In this document: piece after piece, positions 23,285 through 34,345 of the stretch
Numbering within the stretch: the stretch's first letter is position 1
Layout: every line of letters begins with the position of its first letter
Assembly: GCA_030068075.1 (NCBI GenBank)
Contig: CM057831.1
Location: 11,947,370-12,011,369 of the forward strand
From: Paguma larvata
Taxonomy: Eukaryota; Chordata; Mammalia; Carnivora; Viverridae
Direction: 5' to 3'
Length of the DNA: 64,000 bases
The notes under the pieces: generated by a model
Told to the model about the DNA's origin: nothing
Databases searched by the model: none
What the model saw: only the letters and a program-made list of their open reading frames with translations
Made by a program: the position numbers and the translations under genes

Positions 23285-23520
23285 TCGATGCGCTATGGCA
23301 GGAATGCTCGAAAGTGCCATGACGACGCCGGGGAGGAAATGATGAATTTGGGGCAGGAGGTTAGGGAAGGAAGGGTCTCGAAGGCTGAGTGGAACCTCGC
23401 CAGGCCACGGAGCAGGGCCCGCCAAGCAGCGGGTCGGCAAGAGCAAAGGCCCGGTGGGATGAAAGGCAAGAAGCAGCAGCGAGCAGAGGGCACGGGCTCG
23501 GCGTGAGCGGGGTCTGGACG
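23285..23520 (-). repeat. L2 LINE fragment (tentative)
   Basis: 'gagcaaaggcccggtgggatg' and flanking text resemble the reverse L2 'gtgcaaaggccctgaggtggg' region. It is unusually rich in CpG for an old repeat. Confidence 0.4.
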
Positions 23521-23867
23521 CCGCCGGGACACGCCTGCCAGCGCGTACCTGCCCGCGGGACTGCACGGCCGACTTCACACACGTGCACGGCCACAGAGCC
23601 CCATGGTTCCCCAGGGCTCGAGGCCCGGGAGACACTTAGCAAAGGTGAGCGACACACACGAGAAAAGATGCTTTCTGTTTGCTGCAAACAACAGGCGGAG
23701 GGTACGGGAGGTGTCGGGAGAAAGGGAAGCGGCGGAAGTTTGCAGTCTTGCCTACGGGGGGCTACGCAGAGTGCCAACGACCAGAGAGGTGCGCGGAAGG
23801 AGACCTCAGCGCCGACGACGGGCTGAGGAGGAGGGGAGCCGGCCAGCCCCCATCTGTACGTTCGCTG

Positions 23868-23960
23868 TAGTTTACGGAGCACCTACTGTGTACAAGGCAC
23901 CGAGCGAAGGCCTGCAGAGATCTTAAGGCTGAGCCCTCTCTTTCAAAGAGCTCAGTGTCT
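23868..23960 (-). repeat. L2/MIR-type fragment
   Basis: 'ggagcacctactgtgtacaaggcaccgagcg' and 'caaagagctcagtgtctgg' mark the start of a reverse L2 or MIR copy. Confidence 0.5.
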
Positions 23961-24027
23961 GGGGCGAGGGGAGGAGAGAAAGTTCTAGACCGGGCAGGAG
24001 GTTCTGGCTACAGTGGGACCCTAGACC

Positions 24028-24244
24028 AGTGGTTCTGAACTGGGGGTGACTCGGCCTCCCGGGGGCCATTCAGCCATGTCTAAAGGCATTTTTTTAGTGT
24101 CACACGGTGGGGGGTGAGGGAAGACACTGCTGGCCTCAACTGGGGAGAGACCGAATATCCTACAGGGCACAGGACAGCCCCCCCACACACAAAAAACTGT
24201 CTGGCCCCAAACGTCAATAGTGCTGGCTGGGGCTGAGCAACCCT
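24028..24244 (+). mobile_element. MER5A (hAT-Charlie nonautonomous DNA transposon), near full length
   Basis: It opens CAGTGGTTCTGAACTGGGGG and ends 'gtcaatagtgctggctggggctgagcaaccctg', with 'cacaggacagccccccc' inside: a clear MER5A. No convincing 8-bp target duplication is visible. Confidence 0.9.
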
Positions 24245-25282
24245 GACACAGACCATGGGGTCTGTAGTTAAGTCAGCAGCGCCGGGGAGCTTGTGAGAGC
24301 CCCAGACAGAGCAGGGCTGTGATGCACTCACACTTCTCGCTCTGACTGGGGTGTGCAGGGCTACCCAGGAATGGGGAGAAGGCCCCAGGATGTCTCGGAG
24401 GGTGGTGGTTGTGGACGAAGTGGAGGGGGGGCACTTCAGCCACTCCTGCTCAGACTCCAGGTTTCCAAGCCTCTCCCACGTTAGGGCCCCGGGTTGGACC
24501 CTGTGCATACTTGAGTCACTCAGGAAGTCTCTGGACGGCTCTGTGCATCTGCGTGCCCAGAGAGCAGGGATGACACCTGTTTGGAGCATAGCACGTCCCT
24601 ACCAGCTCCTGCAAAGGGTTCCAACAGGCGGGAGGGGCCCTTCTCTCCCACCTCCCCACCCTCCGAAGGAGCTGTTCTGGCACGCCACGGGGGAGGGGGG
24701 CAGCACCGAGGACCCCAAGGAAGAGGCCCGGGATCCCACACAACCCAACCGCAAGTTTTCTAGCAGATGGAGGTGAAAACATCACCCCAAAGCCCAAACT
24801 CAAGGGACGCGTGGCCCCCTCTCCTCCTTACCCTGAACCTCCAGTCCTGTTTCCACTTGGGGAGTTCGTTACCTGGTCTTCGAGTGCCCCCTGAGGCACA
24901 CTGGCCTTTCAATAAAGCCTTTAGCCTCGGTTTGAGCTGCTTAAGGTACTTTTTCTCGACTTGAGGGACCTGACTGACACACCAGATAAACATCTGTTGA
25001 CTAACTGACCTCGCCTAAAGGATTAGGGAAGCATTACCCCCAGGGTCACCCCAGGACCTCACCTGGCCAGCGGCAAGGCCGGCCAAGTGAGTCAACAGGG
25101 GCCAGCGGCCCTGGCAAGGAGACGCCGTCTGGGGTGGTCCGGGGTGGTCACTGTGGGGCCTGCCCTTCCAGCAGGAAATATCTAAGGGCATCCATAGAGC
25201 CTGTGGGGGGAGGCTGGCTAAAACAGACCACTAATCTCTCTTGAAGATTAAATACCACACTGGCTCCAGAGACCAGAAACCA

Positions 25283-25375
25283 GCTGGGGGGAGGGGACGG
25301 GAGGGGAAGGGAGGGGAGGGGAAGTGGCCTGGGGCAGCGGGGGGGGGGGGGGGGGGGGGGGAGGCGGGGGCTTCT
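25283..25375 (+). repeat. GGGGA-rich tract ending in an uninterrupted G23 run
   Basis: Repeated GGGGA/GGGA units (25283-25325) are followed by a run of 23 G (25339-25361) and GGCGGGGGC. Strong G-quadruplex potential; run length is likely polymorphic or mis-assembled. Confidence 0.9.
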
Positions 25376-25424
25376 CTTTCAGAGGCCTGGGCAGAGCCTA
25401 GAAGGTGGGAGTGGGGGAGCCGAA

Positions 25425-25480
25425 ATTGGGGAAAAACACCAGTGATTAACCAGAGCTGCTAATTATTAACCAGCTAGACT
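25425..25480. promoter_or_regulatory. Repeated TTAACCAG motif block
   Basis: GATTAACCAG and TATTAACCAG lie 21 bases apart with CTAATTATT between them, right after the G-rich tract. Candidate regulatory block by motif density only. Confidence 0.25.
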
Positions 25481-26574
25481 CTTGGACTTGAGGGCCCATT
25501 TCTGGCTTCACCCCTTCCCCGGTGTTGAATCCCAAGCGCCCCCCGCTGCCCCTCCTCCTGCCCCGGGGACTATCTCAGGCCCGGCCTGGTGCTTTATCTC
25601 CAGTGCCCTTCCTGGTGAGCGTCAACCCCTCCTCCCAGCCCGGGAGGGTGTCTGGAGAGACTAGGATGACAAGTGATTGAAACTATTATTTGGGGCGGGT
25701 CCCATGCTTAGTCTGGATGACCTCAAGGCAGCTGTGTCCTTGGGACCCCCACCCTCACCCTCTGGAGGGTAGCTCAGCCCCTTATCTCTCCCTGCTCAGC
25801 CTCAGGTTTGGCAGGGGAGGCAGGGGGAGGCAGGAGGAGGAGGGAAAAGGAGGGAGGGGGAGCTCCCAAAGGTGCTGCTAGGGAGGGGGTCTGACAGCAG
25901 GGGAGCAGCAAGCCTGGGGGACGTGCGAGAAGGGGTTCCAAGCTGAGCCTCCCGGGCTTTGGGCGGGGGCACTGGAGCTGAGTAGGGTACAGGCGTGCTG
26001 GGGTTCAGGAGGGAGGCTTCGGGGTTACCTTCGGGATAAAGGGAAGCCCGGACTCTCCAGGGGCGAGCGCCTCCTCTAACAACCGGCCAGGGTTAATTCA
26101 GTCTCGACTGAGAAACGAAGCGGGGCACAAGGGTCTGCCTGGGGGTGACTGTGGTGCCGGGTGGTACTGACGAACTGCCTGCAGAGGGGGTGGACCGCAT
26201 CCCGGCCTCGGGATCACAGTGTCAGACGGCGACGTGGGGTGCCGCACCCTGCCACATGCCCCAGCTCGCCCTCCTAGTGCCGCGACATGCCACGGAGCCG
26301 CTGCCCCATGTCGTGAGGCGCTAATGGGCGACATGAGACGCTGCCAGGAGATCACCCCATGTGGGCGTCCCTGCGGTGCCCTGTCCCCTCCCACGGGTGA
26401 CCACACCCTTTGCAACTGGCTCCCACCCGTCGTCACCGTCAGGGCACAGGCTGCTGGGAGAATCAGGGGCTGCTCCTGCGGTCTCCAGGGGAAGCGCCTG
26501 GCAGGCAGCGGGGCCTGCTCCTCAGCCCCTCCCCCCCTGCCCTCCCCGTGCCCTGAATCTGTGCAATATGCTCC

Positions 26575-26670
26575 CTTTCTCAGGCCCTTCTCTCCCCATC
26601 ACCAACTTAATTCCTTAATTCCCACTGGAGATAAGCGGATCTTTCACTGCAATTTATTGTTAATCCAAAG
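26575..26670. promoter_or_regulatory. AT-rich candidate conserved element
   Basis: CTTAATTCCTTAATTCCC, GGAGATAAG (GATA-type) and CAATTTATTGTTAATCC occur within 90 bases, flanked by GC-rich DNA and free of recognised repeats. Confidence 0.28.
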
Positions 26671-27994
26671 GAAAACAGGGTTCGGAAGGGGTGAGGTGGA
26701 GGCGGGGAGGCGTGAAGGCAGCCGACCCGCGGTGCCTCCTCCCAGATCCTCGCATGGTGGCGGCGGCTGAGGAACCCTGGGCCCAAACCCCCGTGTTTGG
26801 GGCATCATGCCTGCCACCGGGGCTGGAGACAACGCGGTTCCCTGGAGCGCGCCTCCGACGGCAGAGTGTGTCAGGCCCGGTCAAAAGTACTCGTGGGAGA
26901 GAAGGCCGAGGTCTGGAGACCCTCTTTAAAAGCCTGAAGCACATCACGTGCAAGATCAGATGGGCTCCACACGATTCCAAGCGGGCAGACGCAGGATTAA
27001 TGGGTGGGCGCTTCAGGCAGGCGGATTTCAGCCCAGCGCAAGGAAGAATCTGGGGCGGTGAGAGCCGTGGGGGCTTCCGCGGAGGGTGGTGAGTTCCCCA
27101 TCGTTGGGGGTATTCATGCTGAAGTTGGATGTTTAGCCAACTGGTAGGGATTTTAAGAAGTATCACTCGACTCTCCTTCTAATGCCAGGTTTCTCCTGAC
27201 TCACCTGGTCTTTTCTCCACGGGGAAGGGAGTTACCCTCAGCTGATAGCCCAGCTGGGAGGCTCTTTTTGAACCAGAGGATGATGGGAGGGGCAGGCACA
27301 GCCTCAGATGGTTAACCCACCTTTACAGGTGCAGGAGAACTGCAGTCCTGTTCTAGCCCCTTCACAGCCCAAGCAGGGAAGGCTTAGGAAGAGTGATAGG
27401 TTTACCTGGGCAGTACCCTAGAAGGCCCCAACTGCTTCTCTCCATCTCCCAGCCAGGCCACTGTCCTCTGGGCATTAAGAGAGGGCACCCTCAGGTGTCC
27501 CCTGCTGTGTGTGAGGTCAGAGGGCAGGCGCCATCCCCTGTTGGACTCGAAGCTCCAGGAGGCGATGTTATGTTTACTGCTCAGCCCCTGCTCCCTGCGT
27601 GGGCCACCGGTGCCCCCGCTGTGAGCGCAGGAACGAGCCTGTCACGACACACCCAGGGCGGTGGGATTCCCGCGAGTGCTGGCATTCGGCACGCTGGGCG
27701 GCCAGAATGCTGCGCATGGCGGGGTTCCTTGGTTGCGGGCATATAACTCTTGCTTCCACCTACTCTTTAGGAGGGGAGCTCGGGATGGCTCCAAAAAGCT
27801 ACCAGGCACCTTCCCGGGTGACCATCCGGAGGTGGGGGTGGTCTTCCCGGAGCCGGAGAGCCAAGTTGAGAAGTGACAGGAACCCGGCTGAGGGACCCCT
27901 GCAGTGGTGTGCTGGGCCAGGCTGCCCAGTCTCAGCGAGCCGCCCCGCCCCTTGACGGAGGCTCCCCAGGGCAGCTAATAATAATCAAGGGGTG

Positions 27995-28200
27995 CGAAGG
28001 CTCGCTCTGTGGCAGGCACTGTGCTGATCACGCCACGTGCATTATTTACTGTTTCGAAAACCTCTCTCCATCGCTTCCCCGCTTCCCAGCGAAGGGAACT
28101 CAAGTTTAGAGGAAACAAGACCCAGATACACGTGAGGGCACACGTAAGTAATGAAGGATGGAGACCACGTGGTTCCGAAGCGGCAGGCGGGTTCAATTCG
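27995..28200 (-). repeat. MIR SINE fragment
   Basis: 'ctctgtggcaggcactgtgctgatcacgccacgtgcattattt' opens a reverse MIR; the later 'gaactcaagtttagaggaaac' fits its core. Confidence 0.65.
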
Positions 28201-28435
28201 CTGGGGGTGGAAACAGTCACAACCACTTGTTTGTGACCCTATAGACAAAACAATTATCCAAGACTGACCTTCTGCGTTCTCTAACTGGCGACAGTCATCA
28301 TCTTCCATTGCCGGCCTCTCCCCTCACTACTGGGTGCCCCCCAGTATCCCGGCTCTGCCCACTCCCCTCCCCCAGCTGGGTGCGAGCCCCCGACCTCCGT
28401 GGGGGGAAAAGATGGCGATCAGAGTCTAATCAGGA

Positions 28436-28455
28436 GCGTGCGCGCGCACACACAC
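28436..28455. other. Alternating purine-pyrimidine tract (20 bp)
   Basis: GCGTGCGCGCGCACACACAC alternates perfectly; short Z-DNA candidate. Confidence 0.6.
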
Positions 28456-28899
28456 CATAAACCTCTCTCGTACACACACAGAGGACATAAAAACACTTGT
28501 AAAGAAACACATAAAGCGGCACAAATTATCATTACAGCTCGAGCTGTGTACACAAGTGCCGAGGGGGTAGGAGTGATGGAGTGAGACGGTGGGAGAGGAG
28601 AATCGAGCCATTTCCTGGGCAGGATGTTTCTGGGGGGGGGGAGGGGCGGGCAGGTCCCCAGAGAAGCGGCCTGGTGGCCCTGTCTGCCCCTGCTCTGGGC
28701 TCTCTGGGGTGGGGGGTGGGGCAGGGGGAGCCACAGAGACCCTTCCCGCTGATCTCTGCCACAGTACCAAGAGGTGGGCGCTAGGGGTGTTGTGGCTCCC
28801 TCCCCCATCGCCGCCCCCTCGGTAGGGGCAGGAGGCCTGGGAAGGGTGCTGGGGGGCTGGGGCAGGGCAGGCACGGGGAGCAGGGGGCTGTTGCCTGAG

Positions 28900-29215
28900 T
28901 CCCCCAAAAGCCCATCCATCAATCCGAATGGAGATAATCAGAGCGCTCAGCCGGCCCAGGACACTGATTGCTCTCCGGGCACCGTAAACGCAGGGAATAA
29001 AACTGGGAAGGGGCCGGGTAGGAGGGCGGCTCGGTAGCAGGGCTGGCCACCCTGCCTGGGAAGGGAGAGGCGGCCCATCCATCATCCTGAGAGATGTAGC
29101 TATCTAGGCCAATGAGATGGAGGACAGTTTGGGGGGCGGGGGAGGTGGGCGATCGTAATAAAATAACCCAGTGCAGTGTGGCTGCCGTGCTCTGATCTTA
29201 TTTACACTCAGGAGG
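28900..29215. promoter_or_regulatory. Repeat-free candidate conserved block
   Basis: CATCCATCAATCC, GGAGATAATCAGAG, 'gccaatgagatgg', 'gatcgtaataaaataacc' and TCTTATTTACAC form a moderately AT-rich, repeat-free interval with several TAAT, GATA and PBX/HOX-like words. Confidence 0.25.
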
Positions 29216-30525
29216 AGGCTGCCCCTGCCTCCGCTTCCATTTCTGCCCAGGAGCCACTGCGGAAAAGCTGCTGCCACTGACACCAAAGCCTCGAAGCACG
29301 CCTGACCCACAGGGTAGAGAAGAGGCGGCACGGAGGTGGCGGGGCTCAGGAGTGCGGCTGGCCGCGTCTTGAACCCTCTGTCCTACTTCTGCTCCCAAGC
29401 ACTTCCCGGGCGCGGGGCAGATTCCAGGCCCGGGAACCCATCGCGAGGCGCTGGCCTGTGTCTGGGTGGCGGAGGCCGCGCCGTAATTCGAGCTAACGGA
29501 GCATGGATAATCTAGAACAGCAGAGGGTCTAGGAGGAATTTCTCTTTGGCATCGAAACCTATCAGATGACTGCTCTGCAGCCCAGTTACCTTCCTAATTA
29601 AGCAAGTTCGTGAGGCCTGAGTCCTCGTGGCGATGTGTGGGGGTCAGGGGGTGCCGAGCGGAGCGTCGGCCCCGGGTCCCCCTCCAATCTGCATGTGAGC
29701 CATCTGGAGGTCACTTAGTCCTCAGCCATGACGTCAGAGAGCGTTTTGATTTTTCTGTTCCCATGACCCTCTTCCCTGGGATGGCTCTCTAGGCCGGCTG
29801 TGAGGCTGCCATGCCTCGTGCCTCCGTCCTCCGGTCCCTGCTCTCTGAACCTGCCTGGGGCAGAGGAAGCACGGGCCCTTTCATCCCAGGGGATCAAAGC
29901 AGGCGGCACAGAGGAACACCCTCAATCCTCCCCACCTCCCCAGGTAGGGGCCCCTCCCTTGCCATCTTTTGGGATCTCTGGGTGAGGGCGAGCGAGACCA
30001 GAACCTTCCAGAAGCTTTGGATAGGCGCGGGCCTAGGATCAGGTTTGCTGAGCTGTGGACCCACCCAGGACCAGGGGCTCGCCTGGGAACACCCGCTGGG
30101 GATAGTTCCAGGCGGCTTCCTTGGGAGAAGCTATTACACCTGGCCCTAGTCTCGCCAGTGAAGCATGGGAGGAGGCCCCCAAGTGGCATCGGTGATACCC
30201 AAAAGCTCAGGGGATGAAACGGTGATGACGTCATGACATTTCTTTCCAGCAGAGCCAGATTCACACTCCCAAGACAAAAGAGTGACTGCAGCGGGACCCG
30301 CCAGCACTGCGATGGCAGTACTTCCAGCACCCGTAAGGTATCCCAAGGACACAGTAATGAGCACCGAGGCTCTGAAGACAGGCACTAACAACCCCACGTG
30401 CTGCAGGGCCGCACCAGGTTATTCCTGACACATCAAAGGGAGCGGGGGAGGGGGGGAGCTGTACGCAAGGGTGGGGGGCATTACTCCCGGAGCTTTCTCC
30501 GTCACCCGTCCACCCAGAAGAGAGG

Positions 30526-30772
30526 CAGCTTAGCTAAGTGGCATGATCACGGACGGTGGGCCCGACCTCCCGGATCTGAACGCCGGCCCTGCTGCCTACT
30601 AGCTGTGTGACCACGGGCAGGCTACCCAACCTCACCCACGCGTGAAAAAAAGGGAGACTGGAAGGAGCCTCTACATGAGTTGTAATGAAAATTAAGTAAG
30701 TTATTACATGCGAGGTGTTTATAACAGTGTCTGGTACCCAAGAACTCTCAATAAAAGTTTGTTATTACCGCC
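30526..30772 (+). repeat. MIR SINE, near full length
   Basis: 'ggatctgaacgccggccctgctgcctactagctgtgtgaccacgggc' through 'tctcaataaaagtttgttattacc' covers most of MIR. Confidence 0.85.
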
Positions 30773-30959
30773 ATCGTCATCGACTCCCAAACAACCAGCC
30801 GTGTATCCGCCTGGCACGTACTCCCAGCCCACGATGTGGCCAACCCTGTGCTAGTCCCCGGGGGGACGCCGTGACCCATCAGCAATGGACGTGTCCTTTT
30901 GAAGCTCTTGGTCTTGGGGAGAAGATAAGTCCCAGGCTCAAATAACTATACAGCAAGAC

Positions 30960-31300
30960 GCAGAGTGGCTAGTGTCATACGGTGGCACGGAGGAGGTGCC
31001 AGGGGGCTTTGAGATGAGAGAGGTTATCCCCAGCCGGGAGAGGGGGTGGGTCACGAGGCTCCATGACAGAAGTGGCTCTTGATCTCAGTATTTAGGTATG
31101 GGAAGTAAGGGACAACTTTACGAGGGTCGGGTGGGTGCTGGCATGTGCAAAAGCACTGAGGTGGGAAAACAAGGGGCACGAATAGATGGGTGTGTGGCTG
31201 GGTGGGCCTGGCATGCAGGGGAGGGCAGTGGGAGAGGAGCCAGGGAGGGGGCAGCCATCAGAGGCTTCTGGGCCTGTGAGTGTCTTTCTCGCATGTGTGA
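30960..31300 (-). repeat. L2 LINE fragment
   Basis: 'ggcacggaggaggtgccagggggctttgag' and 'gcatgtgcaaaagcactgaggtggg' are reverse L2 text. Confidence 0.55.
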
Positions 31301-33377
31301 GCAGACAGGAGCCGGAGGGCCAGGAGGCAGGGGCTACAGCAACAGTCCTATGAACAACGGGGTTGCTATCAGCCCCTCCGGAGGTGGCGCCCGTATCAAG
31401 CGGTGGAAGGCTGGCTTGGCTCTGAGGCACCGTCTCTAACTTCCTTTGTCCTGGCAGCTGGCTGCGTTTGCCCACAAGACACCAGGACTGAGAGAGGGCG
31501 TGCTGGGGGCGCTGCTCAGGCCCCAGGAACGGAGCGCATGGAGGCAGCCCCGCCGATCCCACTTGGGGCCTGCGCTCTAGACCGGCTCGAGACGAGGGCC
31601 CTACGGGGGAGCTCCAGGAGCTAGGACAGGTCCCTTTTCCCCAGAGCGAGGCTGCCTCGCGTCTGCCCCGACAGATCGGCCCTCCCAGCTCACTGACTCA
31701 TTTGGCGGGCAAAGCGGCTCACACGCCAAAGCGTGGGCTGGGCTGTGTGACCCTCCATGGGAGCACTAGCAAGCGAGCTCGCGTGCGCTAAGAACGAGTT
31801 ATTTGGGCCGGTCGCTTACTTTCCTCCCCAAGGCCGAGGTACCAGGAAGGGGCGGGCTTTCCTTTGCTCTGGTCTTGTTTTCCGTGGTGATGACCGCTGA
31901 GCCCCGGGGGTATTCTGGTGACCAGCAGGTATATGCAGGATTGCGGGGGGTGGAGGGGTGGGGGGGAAGGTGCAGGCGGAGAGGAGCCCGGCTGTCGGCG
32001 GGCACTAGAATCTGCTAAGCAAGAAATAATCCCGGCTCTGGTGGCAAGAACCCCATGACGGCACCCAAGCCTCCATCGCAGCAACTGTGGGCAAGTTCCC
32101 CCACCTCTGGAGGGGCGTGAGACCCACAAGCCCCTGCCCCCGCTGTCAGCTGGCGGAAGGAAGTGCATCCTTTTCAGGGGAGGAAAACCGTTTCCACCAT
32201 GGGGTCCCCAGGTCTCTACCCCCACCGGGCAGAAGGATGGGCCTGGATTCAAGCCAGGTGGCTGTGAGGAAGCCAAACCCCAACTCTACTGCTAGGATGT
32301 GACTCTGAGGCCTACGGGTGAGGGCGGGGAGCTGTCCCCTGTCCCCAAAGCACCCCCTCCCCCCCGCAGGATGGTGTTTTGCTAAGCTTCTCAGCCAGCT
32401 CCTGCCAGACAAAGTGGACTCCTATGAACAGCCCTGGAGGGAGCAGCGTCCTTCCCCCCTTCAGGCAGGGGACAGAATTGGGGGTTCAAGTGGGCAGGAG
32501 GGAACCCGTGTTTCCAGCTTTGGGGAGCACACATGCCAGGACGGGGAGGGGGGAGGCAAAGGACTCCATTTAAGCCCATAGATCGAACTCCAACTCCCAA
32601 TGGGACATTCTCATGCCTATGGCCATGGGCCTGCTTTGCTTCCTGGGCCACGCCTGCAGCTGTGTCCCAGTGGAACTACCAGCCAGCGGAACTAATGTCC
32701 TCTAATGAGATCCGGGCCAGAGTGGCCGGGCGGGTTTTATTGTCTGTGGCTTGGTAATGAGACTCCTCATAAACTGGGAATGACATTGGGGTCTGCGCAG
32801 GCCAGAGCGGGGTGGGGAGTGGCCCAGGAGAGGGAGTCGGCTCTGCCTGCCAAATCTCGCCCCCTCCCCTCTCTGTGGCTCCGTCCGGTCCATGTGTCTT
32901 GGAGCACTGCTCTGTGCCCCTGTGCCTGCCTGGGCCCTGGGGCCCTGTGCTCAGACCTCAGGGCCCTGCCCAGGTCTCAGGCCAGAGCTCCAGGAGGTGA
33001 CGCTCTAGCTTCCAGAGGGACACGGTTCTCCCTGGCCCCCCCCCCACCCCCGGCTGTTCTGTTGCTGGGCATGACGACCTGGGCCGTGATGCTGACCTGG
33101 GCTCCGTGGTCGGCTCCCTCTGGCTGAGCCACCCTCCAACCTATGTCCTCAACTTACCCCTCCATTCCCCCGGGAAGCTCTGGCTTGTGGTAGGGGGAGA
33201 AGGGGGGGTGCTGGTGAAGTGAACGACCGTCTCATGGGACACGTTCTATGGTGGCCCGGCTCAACCTCTTCTGTATCTGTCCATCTCAGCTCAGCCTGTG
33301 TCATCTCCCTCGTCTACCGGCAGAAGCTCTGCCACCTGATTTGGCCACCCTGGGGGCCTTGAGATGGTCAGCGAATC
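31301..33377. other. Intronic DNA, mostly unassigned
   Basis: One AT-rich candidate element (32685-32805) is seen; the rest has no recognised repeat or exon. Confidence 0.35.
32685..32805. promoter_or_regulatory. Candidate conserved element with paired TAATGAG words
   Basis: CTCTAATGAGATCC and GGTAATGAGACTCC lie about 50 bases apart around TTTTATTGTCTG (HOX/SOX-like). Repeat-free; composition-based call. Confidence 0.25.
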
Positions 33378-33512
33378 ACTAAGCCTGACTCACTTTCCTC
33401 ATCTGTAAAATGGAAGGACCAGGAATACCGTTTGCACGGGGCTGCTGGGAGGATGGGCGGGAACCGTGAGCTGTAAAGAGCGTCACGGACATTTTTATTA
33501 TTAGTGGCGAAA
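33378..33512 (+). repeat. MIR fragment (3' half)
   Basis: 'gactcactttcctcatctgtaaaatggaaggacc' starts a clear MIR core and runs to 'acatttttattatt'. Confidence 0.7.
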
Positions 33513-34126
33513 GGATTCCATCCGCAACTGGAGAAAGTGAGAGAGGGGGGTGATGCCGGGAAGGACCCTCTAGTTGGCTGTACCATCTTGCCAGAGGAGC
33601 CGGCTGCTGGAGAGAGGGTCGTGTTGCCCAGCCGTCCCCCCGGGATGTGGAATTTTGAAGGAAGGCAGGGGCTGAGCCCCAGGCCCTCCCCGCCAGCCGC
33701 GGCTTCTACCACGGCCAGGGCTCCAGATGGACAACGGAGCCCTGCTGGGCGGTAGCCAGGGCGTGGGGAGGGTGCCGAGGGGAGCCCCGGGTGACATGCT
33801 GCAGAGCAGAGGCCACAGAGCACCTCCTGCTTGTGAGTATACGACCACCGGGGTTGGGCTGGTGCAGGTGCCCGGAGCCCCCCAGGCCCCCTGAGCCCCG
33901 GGGGGCTGCTGCAGCCTCAGCCCTCATTTCCAGACAGTGGGGTGGGGAGCAGGGGCTCGCTGAGCAGCTCCCGGTCGGTGACGAGGGCAGAGAGGTCAGC
34001 ACTGGGCAGGCAGCTGAGTGGCTCTTTCTCAAGGAAGTACAAAGTTGCCACTGCCTGGCTGGCGGATGCGAAGGGGCTGGGACCGCTCAGGGGACAGGCG
34101 CGGAGACTAGGAGTAGCTGCCACTTT

Positions 34127-34345
34127 CCTGCATGTTTGTCACATGCCGGGTGACGAGCTAAGCGCTTTTCATACGTTACTGTCCTTCCACTCTTCACAAC
34201 CTTCTCCGGAGTCTGTATTGACAGCAACCCATTTTACAGATGGGAAAAATCTGAGGCTTAGAGAGTAACTTAACCAAGTCCACTCAGCCAGCAATTAGTA
34301 GAGCTGGGATTCAAACCCGTCCACCTGGCTGCACTCTGCCGTCTC
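34127..34345 (-). repeat. MIR SINE, near full length
   Basis: 'gctaagcgcttttcatacgttac', 'ccattttacagatgggaaaaatctgaggcttagagag' and 'ttagtagagctgggattcaaaccc' give an unambiguous reverse MIR. Confidence 0.9.

Larger units (their letters stand above)
24245..27990. other. GC-rich intronic DNA with purine tracts
   Basis: It holds the G-rich tract at 25283-25375, a GGA-rich tract at about 25809-25862, two AT-rich candidate elements (25425-25480, 26575-26670) and a possible L2 trace near 27520-27580. No exon is supported. Confidence 0.4.
28216..30525. other. Intronic DNA, largely unassigned
   Basis: Besides the candidate block at 28900-29215 and short AT-rich words near 29500-29605 (ATGGATAATC, CCTAATTAAGC), nothing is recognised. 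Confidence 0.35.
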
